Shown here piece by piece: positions 9,924 to 15,634 of a DNA stretch of 15,634 nt. The stretch comes from Verrucomicrobiota bacterium (lineage in GTDB: Bacteria > Verrucomicrobiota > Verrucomicrobiia > Limisphaerales > UBA1412), in assembly GCA_017557085.1 (NCBI GenBank), contig JAFZAR010000344.1:1-15634 (forward strand), given 5' to 3'. The position numbers and the translations under genes are program-made. Position 1 is the first letter of the stretch; every line of letters starts with the position of its first letter. The notes below the pieces were generated by a model. The model saw only the letters and a list, made by a program, of their open reading frames with translations. It did no database searches and was not told the DNA's origin.

Positions 9924-9952
9924 TTTATACCAAATTAAGGCATACAAGTCAC
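9924..9952 (-). promoter_or_regulatory. Candidate sigma70-type promoter for the CotH gene pair
   Basis: On the minus strand GTGACT (9952-9947) is followed after 17 bases by TATAAA (9929-9924), a 4/6 and 5/6 match to the -35 and -10 consensus. The predicted start of transcription is near 9917, giving a leader of about 80 bases before ATG 9837. It lies between a terminator and the first CotH gene, where a promoter is expected. It was found by eye only; the region is AT-rich, so chance matches are possible. Confidence 0.45.
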
Positions 9953-9962
9953 GCCCAGATCG

Positions 9963-9975
9963 TTGTTGCCAACAA
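9963..9975. promoter_or_regulatory. 13-base perfect inverted repeat upstream of the CotH promoter
   Basis: TTGTTG-C-CAACAA is a perfect 6-bp inverted repeat around one base. It is centred about 17 bases upstream of the candidate -35 box, roughly -52 from the predicted transcription start, a place where activators often bind. The arms are short and no second copy was noticed, so a regulatory role is only a possibility. Confidence 0.25.
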
Positions 9976-10007
9976 ATCTATTTTAAATATAGCACAAAAA
10001 ACAATAT

Positions 10008-10050
10008 ATACAAAAAAAGCTGTGAACTTTTGATTCTGCTCACAGCTTTT
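10008..10050 (-). terminator. Intrinsic terminator of the Gfo/Idh/MocA oxidoreductase gene
   Basis: The arms at 10015-10025 (AAAAGCTGTGA) and 10040-10050 (TCACAGCTTTT) form a perfect 11-bp stem with a 14-base loop. Read on the minus strand, the stem is followed by a run of T (complement of 10012-10018). It begins about 20 bases after the oxidoreductase stop codon. The plus-strand side also ends in a T-rich stretch, so it could work in both directions, but no plus-strand gene runs into it. It separates the oxidoreductase from the CotH genes. Confidence 0.85.
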
Positions 10051-10070
10051 GATTTTTTAAATTTCAGATA

Positions 10071-11378
10071 TTAGATGAACTCTGTACGCCCCGGCATCGG
10101 AATAGGAGGCTCTGGCAGTTCCATATCCCAAGCCAAATTTTCAGGCATCAGTTTTTGCTGAGAATTCTTGATGTCATCCCAAGTTAAACGACGACCGGTA
10201 TAAGCAGACTCACGGCCCATGATCGCCATTAACGTACTATGCATCATCCAGTCACCATCATTCTTGGCCTCTCCTTTACGGATACTGGCAAAGAGTTCAT
10301 TGTGTTCCTGCTGATACATATCAATACCAGTACGTTTTTCCAGTTTCCACGGATTTTCACCAGTAATTTCTTCTCCGCCAAATGCTTGAATCTTAGCATA
10401 GCCTTTTGTACCGATGATATAATCATTATTACCACCACTACAGTTTTCCATCTGGCGGCAGGCCAGGAAACCACGTTCACCACCCTTAAAGTCATAGACA
10501 ACAAAGAAATGGTCATAGATATTGCCATATTTGCTCTCTATGCGTTGTTGACGTCCACCATGAGCCAAGCAGGAAACAGGATCCTGATCTCCTAAAGCCC
10601 AAGACAGCTTATCTACACTGTGGCAAGCCTGTTCCACAATGTGATCTCCGGACATCCATGAGAAATAATACCAGTTTCTCATCTGATAGAACAAATCGCT
10701 CCATTCCGGTTGACGAGGATAGCACCACAAAGCACCAGTGTTGTATGTGGAATAAACAGCTGTAACTTTACCGATTTGACCACCCAGCACGCGGTTCATG
10801 ATCTCACGTTCCGGTGTTCCATAGCGCCAACAGAAACCAGCCACTAGGGATAGATTCTTTTCTTTCGCTTTGTGCGCAGCCGCTAAAGCCTGACGATATC
10901 CTGTCGCATCAACCGCCATCGGTTTTTCACAGAAGATATGTTTTCCTTTTTCTACTGCGTATTCCAGATGCAGAGGTCTGAATCCCGGAGGTGTAGTTAA
11001 AAGAACAACATCTACATTATCAATAACTTTCTTATAAGCATCCAATCCCACGAACATCGTATCCGGAGTCACTTTGACCTTGGGAGCAAAACGCTCATTT
11101 CCTTTTAATTGATCCAGTGCTTGTTTCAGGCGAAAATCAAATACATCGCCCATTGCGACCAATTCCACATTGGGATCGGCATTTAATGCCTGCATCGCTG
11201 CGCCCGTTCCACGACCGCCACAGCCTACCAAACCAATTTTCAATGTTCCCGCACTCTCGGCTTTCCCTGTTAATATAAAGGGAGCCTGAGACATAAGTGT
11301 TCCTGCTGCAGCAAGCGCACCTGAAGTTTTGATAAATTGTCTACGACTTGTTTTTCCTAAAAGCTTTTCGTTATTCAT
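10071..11378 (-). CDS. Tat-exported Gfo/Idh/MocA-family oxidoreductase
   Basis: The protein has 435 aa from ATG 11378. An in-frame TTG three codons upstream (11387) is less likely as the start. The N-terminus carries a twin-arginine signal (S-R-R-Q-F-I-K, R12-R13, then an A/G-rich hydrophobic stretch), so export as a folded protein is predicted. The Rossmann motif G-L-V-G-C-G-G-R-G-T-G (49-59) binds NAD(P). E-K-P at 151-153 supplies the lysine conserved in this family, and S-G-D-H-I-V-E-Q...H (243-253) probably helps form the active site. Members oxidise or reduce sugars, inositols and related polyols, or act in glycoside cleavage by an NAD-dependent redox route; the substrate cannot be told here. 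Tat-signal members are abundant in PVC bacteria. The gene is followed by its own terminator and transcribed divergently from ftsK. No strong Shine-Dalgarno sequence is visible. Confidence 0.93.
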   Translation of the reverse strand: MNNEKLLGKTSRRQFIKTSGALAAAGTLMSQAPFILTGKAESAGTLKIGLVGCGGRGTGAAMQALNADPNVELVAMGDVFDFRLKQALDQLKGNERFAPKVKVTPDTMFVGLDAYKKVIDNVDVVLLTTPPGFRPLHLEYAVEKGKHIFCEKPMAVDATGYRQALAAAHKAKEKNLSLVAGFCWRYGTPEREIMNRVLGGQIGKVTAVYSTYNTGALWCYPRQPEWSDLFYQMRNWYYFSWMSGDHIVEQACHSVDKLSWALGDQDPVSCLAHGGRQQRIESKYGNIYDHFFVVYDFKGGERGFLACRQMENCSGGNNDYIIGTKGYAKIQAFGGEEITGENPWKLEKRTGIDMYQQEHNELFASIRKGEAKNDGDWMMHSTLMAIMGRESAYTGRRLTWDDIKNSQQKLMPENLAWDMELPEPPIPMPGRTEFI

Positions 11379-11408
11379 AAGATCCAATCAGTATCTCACT
11401 GTGGTTTA

Positions 11409-11437
11409 AGGTTACTTTTTAAAGAAGTTTCTGTCAA
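11409..11437 (-). promoter_or_regulatory. Candidate promoter of the Gfo/Idh/MocA oxidoreductase gene
   Basis: A perfect TTGACA -35 box (minus strand, 11437-11432) is followed after 17 bases by TAACCT (11414-11409), only 3/6 to the -10 consensus. The predicted transcript starts near 11402, about 24 bases before ATG 11378. I saw no convincing promoter for the divergent ftsK gene in the remaining intergenic bases (11438-11510). Confidence 0.4.
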
Positions 11438-11510
11438 TTCCTAATTCATATTTGCATGAAAAACCTTGTTTTGGATTGCAAAAAAATATCAGTTCTCTAA
11501 CCTAAAGCGT

Positions 11511-14063
11511 ATGGCGTCAAGGAAACGCGCACAGAGGATAGAGGAAAAAACAATCGAAAAAAGATGGGACATTATCGGGGTAACAGTGGCAGCCTTCGGT
11601 CTCATGTTGTTATTTGCGCTTACCACCTATAATAAAGGAGATCTTTCTGCCACATCCCAACAATACGCAAACTGGATCGGTCCCTTCGGAGCCTACCTGG
11701 CAAAAGGCTTTTTGTGGACATTTGGACTAGGAGCGTTCTTATTCCCGCTCATTTTTATAGCTTGGGGACTCTCCATTCCAATCTCCCTGCTGCATCATCT
11801 GCAGCGTCGTTGGCCATGGATGATCCTCCTAGCCGTAACACTCTGTTGTGGACTGGATATTCATTTTAATCTTTTTCCTCCGCATCTTAGTGAGAACCTC
11901 AGCACAATGAGCCCCGGCGGTTTTGTGGGGTACATACTCTACCATTATGTTTTTTTCATTTTTGGAAAAATTGGCGCTACAATCATATTATTAACCCTTT
12001 ATCTAATCAGTATCATCAGTTTGACAAATGTTAAACTGGATGAGTGGATTGCCCTGGTCATAGAACGTCTTCGCCAGATGCGTGAAGAAGCCGCTCGCAG
12101 ACACAAAGAAGCTCAAGCCCGCCGTAAAGCCGAAGAGGCTGAACGCAAAAAACAAAAGCAGCTTCTTTTGGAAAATAAGAGAGCTGAACAGGAAGCGGAA
12201 CGCCTTCGCAAAGAAGAAGAAAAGCGCGCTAAGGAAGAAGAGAAACGTAGAAGAGAAGAAGAGGAAGAAACAGAACGTCTCCGTCAAGAGGAAGAAAAAG
12301 CACGTCAAACTGTGGAGGAGCAAGAAGCAGAAATTATTGATGCTGAACTTACTGAAGAGGAAATAGCAGATGAAGAATCAGAAATGGATAAAAATGCTTC
12401 AGAAGAAGAAAATGCAGATAATCAAGCTTCATACAAAATCATTGATGCCTATAGCCCGGATAAATTAAAGGAAAGAGAGAATACGTCAGTCCTTCCCTCT
12501 GTTCGTGCCACCGAAGACTATAAACTGCCTTCCACTGATCTACTTGAACCAGTTGAACCCCTTTCATTTGAAGGTGAATCTGAGGATGAAATGACTCAGA
12601 ATGCGGAAGCTATTCGGCAAACTTTAGCAGATTTTAAGATCGAGGTTGAACCCGGTCCTATCACACGCGGCCCAACTATTACATTATATGAATTTATTCC
12701 GGCCAGAGGTGTCAGGATGTCCAGGTTCACAGATTTGATCAGCAATATTGCTGCCGCACTCAAGGCTGTTAGCATCAATATATTAGCACCAATCCCAGGA
12801 AAAAACTCCGTAGGCATTGAAGTTCCTAATAAAAATAAAGTTCCCGTGATCATACGAGAGCTGTTGGAATCTCAAGAATGGTCTAATACCAAAGCGAGAC
12901 TGCCCATCGCATTAGGTAAAAACATTTATGGCAAACCAATAATTGCCGATTTGGCTAAAGCTCCTCATCTGCTTGTTGCCGGCAGCACTGGATCCGGTAA
13001 ATCTGTTTGTATCAACACCATCATCGTTTCACTCCTGTATAAATTCTCGCCAGAACAACTTCGCTTCATCATGGTGGATCCAAAACAAGTTGAGCTACAA
13101 CAGTATAATAATCTGCCACACATGATCATTCCCGTAGTCACTGATCCCAAGAAAGCGGTTTTGGCTCTTCAATGGTTGGTAAACGAAATGGAAAAACGCT
13201 ACAAACTGTTTGCTAAAGTGGGTGTTCGCAAAATCGAAGAATTCAACAAACGCATGAGTAAACAGCAAGCGCTATCCCCCACTCCAGATTCGGAAGAAAC
13301 TGAACAGGAAGAACCGTCTCAACCCATCGAAGAAGAGACGGAGGTTCTTTCCACAGAAGAAGAACATGTGGATATGAACAAAGAAATCTCTGTTCCACGA
13401 GACGAGGAAGAAATTCCTGATAAACTGGGATATATCGTCTTGATTGTAGATGAGTTGAATGACCTGATGCTCGTTGCCGGCAAAGAAGTGGAAGAGCAAA
13501 TCATGCGCATCACTCAGCTGGCACGTGCCGCTGGTATCCACTGTATTATCGCTACACAGCGTCCCAGCGTAAATGTAATCACCGGCGTTATCAAAGCTAA
13601 CATCCCCGCGAGAATCGGTTTTAAAGTCTCCAATCGCGCAGACTCCAATACCATTTTGGATTGTATCGGTGCCGAAAAGCTTCTGGGGAACGGGGATATG
13701 CTTTTTCTGGCTCCTGGAGCAAGTAAGACAGTACGTATCCAAGGCGCCTATGTTTCTGATGATGAGATCAACAACATACTGGATCACATCAAGACTCAAG
13801 CACAACCTAATTTCTTTGAGGACTTCATGAAAAAACTGGAACAGCCTTCAAATGAGATGGGTAATGAAGATGATGGTGAAGATGAAGAGCTTATTCAAAA
13901 ATGTATTGATGTGATCTACTCACAAAACCGCGCCAGCACTTCCATGCTCCAACGAGCTCTGCGACTCGGCTATAACCGTGCCGCGCGTATCATGGATATT
14001 CTGGAACGACGAGGCATCGTTGGTCCCAGCCGTGGCTCCAAAGACCGGGAAATCCTACAATAA
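11511..14063 (+). CDS. ftsK: DNA translocase of the FtsK/SpoIIIE family
   Basis: The protein is 850 aa from ATG 11511 (M-A-S-R-K-R). The frame extends upstream to a TTG at 11466, but ATG fits the basic N-terminus better; the ribosome binding site is weak. Membrane segments lie at ~20-42, ~66-89, ~102-119 and ~138-172. A highly charged Glu/Lys/Arg coiled-coil linker follows (~183-300), then the motor: alpha region (~340-465), Walker A G-S-T-G-S-G-K-S (491-498), Walker B I-V-D-E-L (~645-649), and A-T-Q-R-P-S-V-N-V-I-T-G-V-I-K-A-N typical of FtsK. The C-terminal winged helix (gamma, ~808-850) has Y-N-R-A-A-R-I-M-D and G-I-V-G-P, the part that in known FtsK proteins reads polar DNA motifs and contacts XerD. 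The family pumps chromosome DNA through the septum and activates dimer resolution. An acidic insertion (~585-638) precedes Walker B. It is monocistronic, with its own terminator. Confidence 0.96.
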   Translation: MASRKRAQRIEEKTIEKRWDIIGVTVAAFGLMLLFALTTYNKGDLSATSQQYANWIGPFGAYLAKGFLWTFGLGAFLFPLIFIAWGLSIPISLLHHLQRRWPWMILLAVTLCCGLDIHFNLFPPHLSENLSTMSPGGFVGYILYHYVFFIFGKIGATIILLTLYLISIISLTNVKLDEWIALVIERLRQMREEAARRHKEAQARRKAEEAERKKQKQLLLENKRAEQEAERLRKEEEKRAKEEEKRRREEEEETERLRQEEEKARQTVEEQEAEIIDAELTEEEIADEESEMDKNASEEENADNQASYKIIDAYSPDKLKERENTSVLPSVRATEDYKLPSTDLLEPVEPLSFEGESEDEMTQNAEAIRQTLADFKIEVEPGPITRGPTITLYEFIPARGVRMSRFTDLISNIAAALKAVSINILAPIPGKNSVGIEVPNKNKVPVIIRELLESQEWSNTKARLPIALGKNIYGKPIIADLAKAPHLLVAGSTGSGKSVCINTIIVSLLYKFSPEQLRFIMVDPKQVELQQYNNLPHMIIPVVTDPKKAVLALQWLVNEMEKRYKLFAKVGVRKIEEFNKRMSKQQALSPTPDSEETEQEEPSQPIEEETEVLSTEEEHVDMNKEISVPRDEEEIPDKLGYIVLIVDELNDLMLVAGKEVEEQIMRITQLARAAGIHCIIATQRPSVNVITGVIKANIPARIGFKVSNRADSNTILDCIGAEKLLGNGDMLFLAPGASKTVRIQGAYVSDDEINNILDHIKTQAQPNFFEDFMKKLEQPSNEMGNEDDGEDEELIQKCIDVIYSQNRASTSMLQRALRLGYNRAARIMDILERRGIVGPSRGSKDREILQ

Positions 14064-14092
14064 GCCACGGAAAACTAACAAACGTAAACAAG

Positions 14093-14130
14093 AAATCCTC
14101 AGATGAATCCCTGGGGATTTTTTTTACTTT
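14093..14130 (+). terminator. Intrinsic terminator of ftsK
   Basis: AAATCCTCAG (14093-14102) pairs with CTGGGGATTT (14111-14120) in a 10-bp stem with one G-U pair and an 8-base loop. A run of T follows at once (14121-14125, then ACTTTT). It lies 30 bases after the ftsK stop. The opposite side lacks a good T-run, so it probably does not stop transcription arriving from the convergent permease gene. Confidence 0.87.
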
Positions 14131-14145
14131 TATGCCAATAAGGAG

Positions 14146-15024
14146 TCATGAAACATTCTTAGGTGGATTCATCACAATCAATACCACTGCTGTAACAATC
14201 AAAACAAGTCCTATTCCCAAAGAAAGTGTGAATATTTCTCCGAAGATAACCACTCCAATCAACACAGATGTTGTCGGTTCTAACGCACCAAAAACAGCTG
14301 TCGTTGTAGGACCTACATAGCGAATCGCCAATGCTGTTGTAAAAAGAGAAAGTACCGTAGGGAAAAAGGCTCCTAAAATCACACAAGTCCATCCTGTAAA
14401 CGTTGTTAATCGAGATAATGCACTAACAGGATTGGTACAAACAGCCGTAAGTACTAAACCAAACACAAGTGTGTAAAAAGTTAAAGTTTCAAAGGTAAGC
14501 TCTTTAAGTCGGGAAACTTTGACCTCAACCAGGTATATAGCGTAAGTGAGTGAACTCATCAGCACAATGAATACTCCAAACAACGTTACCTTCCCTCCGC
14601 CACTGCACGATAACACTCCTACCCCCAAAAGCGCAGCCAGAATGCTGGCAATTGTGGAAATCGTTATTTTTTCACGGTACCCAACAACCATAATAGCAGC
14701 TACCAAAATCGGATAAACAAATAAGATCGTTGCTGCAATACCAACATCCATCTCCTTATAACTTTGGAAGAGAGTGAGAGAAGATCCACTCATAAAAAAT
14801 CCGGCAACTATCATCAAAAATAGATATTTTCGAGGCAAAAACAGGGATTTTCCATAAAACAGCATTACCGCTGCCATCATCAGAACCCCAAAAAAATAGC
14901 GGCAAAAAACCGCTTCTTCCACAGAAAATCCCAAGTGATAAAGCGGCAATGCAAATAGTGGATTCAAACCATAAAATGCCGCAGCCAACGCTGCATTAAG
15001 AATACCCAGCCAACGCTTGTTCAT
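14146..15024 (-). CDS. EamA-family (drug/metabolite transporter superfamily) permease
   Basis: The protein has 292 aa, the usual length of the family, with about ten hydrophobic helices arranged as two EamA repeats (~8-138 and ~148-285). The second repeat has G-A-L-E-P-T-T-S-V-L-I-G and an F-G-E motif near the end, both typical of this family. Members carry amino acids, nucleotides, sugars or other small metabolites across the inner membrane, usually outward; the substrate cannot be predicted. ATG 15024 begins M-N-K-R. The only good Shine-Dalgarno-like sequence, TGAGGTGA (15048-15041), is about 16 bases upstream, unusually far. The gene follows the PfkB kinase gene on the same strand after about 40 bases, so the two are probably co-transcribed. 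It converges with ftsK. Confidence 0.93.
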   Translation of the reverse strand: MNKRWLGILNAALAAAFYGLNPLFALPLYHLGFSVEEAVFCRYFFGVLMMAAVMLFYGKSLFLPRKYLFLMIVAGFFMSGSSLTLFQSYKEMDVGIAATILFVYPILVAAIMVVGYREKITISTIASILAALLGVGVLSCSGGGKVTLFGVFIVLMSSLTYAIYLVEVKVSRLKELTFETLTFYTLVFGLVLTAVCTNPVSALSRLTTFTGWTCVILGAFFPTVLSLFTTALAIRYVGPTTTAVFGALEPTTSVLIGVVIFGEIFTLSLGIGLVLIVTAVVLIVMNPPKNVS

Positions 15025-15056
15025 GCAGTCACAATATCTATCACCTCAGGATTCAT
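15021..15056 (-). other. Possible 11-codon leader ORF overlapping the permease start
   Basis: An ATG at 15056 opens a frame of eleven codons (M-N-P-E-V-I-D-I-V-T-A) whose TGA overlaps the permease ATG in the arrangement ATGA. The overlap resembles translational coupling and could explain how the permease is translated despite its distant ribosome binding site. The ATG has no clear ribosome binding site of its own, and such a short frame can arise by chance. Confidence 0.2.
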
Positions 15057-15064
15057 GGCACATT

Positions 15065-15634
15065 TTACTCCAATGCCAATTCTTCCACACTCGCTGTTCC
15101 AGTTGTACCTAGCTTATGCACCACAATAGAAGCCGCTTTCATGGCAAGCTGCATCGCTTCTGAAACCGAAACTTCACATGACAAAGCCATTGTTAAATTC
15201 GCTGTTACTGCATCCCCTGCCCCCACAATATCAATCGGACCGGGACGTAAACAAGCAGGCTCATGAAAAAATCCACCTTCCGGCAATGCAGCACAAATCC
15301 CTTTTTCCGCCAATGTAACAAAAACTGGATATTGATTTTTGCGAGCAAGTTCCTCTGTCATTGCACGCACATTTTCAAAACTCTCCACAGTCTGACCGGA
15401 AAATTTTCCCAATTCATCACGATTCATTTTAAAGATCATTCTAGGAAAATGCCCCAGCCCCAGACGGCTGTCACCTATGCAAGGAATATGATATTGTCTG
15501 CATAACTCAACTGCCCGTTCCAACACATAAGCTCCCAATACTCCAGTCTCCGGTAAATCCACCTGTTCCATGAAAACACAAAAATCGATTTGCTTTATCA
15601 CAGATTGAAGTCTTTCGATCAAAAGTTCTTGTGT
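15065..15634 (-). CDS. PfkB-family sugar kinase, RfaE/HldE heptose-kinase-like (5' end beyond window)
   Basis: Only the last 189 residues are in the window; the frame is open to the right edge (T-Q-E-L before a TTG at 15622), so the N-terminal substrate-binding part is missing. The ribokinase-fold C-terminal half is clear: D-I-V-G-A-G-D-A, with the catalytic aspartate encoded at 15214-15212 and the glycines forming the anion hole. The ending I-V-V-H-K-L-G-T-T-G-T-A-S closely resembles the end of the kinase domain of HldE/RfaE, which phosphorylates D-glycero-D-manno-heptose 7-phosphate for lipopolysaccharide core synthesis. PVC bacteria have many such kinases of unproven substrate, so another sugar is possible. 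If it is HldE-like, the nucleotidyltransferase half is absent after this domain. TAA at 15067-15065 is followed by the permease gene. Confidence 0.88.
   Translation of the reverse strand, partial: TQELLIERLQSVIKQIDFCVFMEQVDLPETGVLGAYVLERAVELCRQYHIPCIGDSRLGLGHFPRMIFKMNRDELGKFSGQTVESFENVRAMTEELARKNQYPVFVTLAEKGICAALPEGGFFHEPACLRPGPIDIVGAGDAVTANLTMALSCEVSVSEAMQLAMKAASIVVHKLGTTGTASVEELALE

Noticed and set aside
11466..11510. TTG start 15 codons upstream of the chosen ftsK ATG
   Set aside because: No ribosome binding site precedes it, and FtsK proteins usually begin with a short basic stretch just before the first membrane helix, which ATG 11511 gives.
12003..12323. Phe/Leu-rich 106-codon minus-strand frame resembling a membrane protein
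   Set aside because: It is the complement of the Glu/Lys-rich coiled-coil linker of FtsK; GAA and AAG codons read as TTC and CTT give false hydrophobic sequence.
12080..12420. Purine-rich low-complexity DNA as a repeat array
   Set aside because: It is explained by Glu/Lys/Arg codons of the FtsK linker; there is no regular repeat unit or spacer.
13272..13805. 177-codon minus-strand frame opposite ftsK
   Set aside because: It is antisense to the conserved ATPase core; the Phe-rich end mirrors the acidic Glu codons of ftsK and no family is recognised.
15620..15622. TTG as a start codon for the PfkB kinase
   Set aside because: The frame is open upstream to the window edge and a start here would remove the N-terminal half of the ribokinase fold, so the gene is simply cut by the window.

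Overview
This window looks like chromosomal DNA from a member of the PVC group (Verrucomicrobiota, Lentisphaerota or Planctomycetota; a Verrucomicrobiota/Lentisphaerota-type bacterium fits best) with AT-leaning base composition. The clues are a Tat-signal Gfo/Idh/MocA oxidoreductase, very large secreted proteins combining lamin-tail and CotH domains, a C-terminal tail of the kind seen on secreted verrucomicrobial proteins, and a PfkB/RfaE-type sugar kinase with the D-I-V-G-A-G-D motif. This is inference from family resemblance; the window holds no rRNA or other definitive marker, and no tRNA, CRISPR array, insertion sequence or phage gene was seen.

Layout. Positions 1-9837 hold two very large tandem paralogous genes on the minus strand, 29 bp apart. 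Each encodes a secreted multidomain protein: signal peptide, jelly-roll module, Ig-like domain, lamin-tail domain (LTD), chitobiase/FN3-associated domain, CotH kinase-like domain, a second FN3-associated domain and a second LTD. The upstream gene (9837 to 5833) is complete. The downstream gene (5803 to beyond the left edge) is longer: it carries an extra jelly-roll module nested in the second FN3-associated domain, then Ig, Big_2-like, Ig and LamG domains. It has no stop codon in the window. A candidate promoter (9924-9952) and a terminator upstream of it (10015-10050) suggest that the pair is its own transcription unit.

Positions 10071-11378 (minus) encode a Tat-exported Gfo/Idh/MocA-family oxidoreductase. 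It is divergent from an FtsK/SpoIIIE-family DNA translocase (11511-14063, plus), which has N-terminal membrane segments, a long charged coiled-coil linker, an acidic insertion in the motor domain and a C-terminal winged helix. A strong intrinsic terminator follows ftsK.

Positions 14146-15634 (minus) hold an EamA-family permease and, upstream of it and cut by the right edge, a PfkB-family kinase resembling the heptose-7-phosphate kinase (RfaE/HldE) domain. They are 40 bp apart and probably co-transcribed.

The most unusual part is the tandem pair of CotH/LTD proteins: one has grown by nested insertion of a jelly-roll module, and both carry a D-x-E in place of the usual D-x-D at the presumed metal site of the CotH fold. 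What they modify or bind cannot be told from the sequence.
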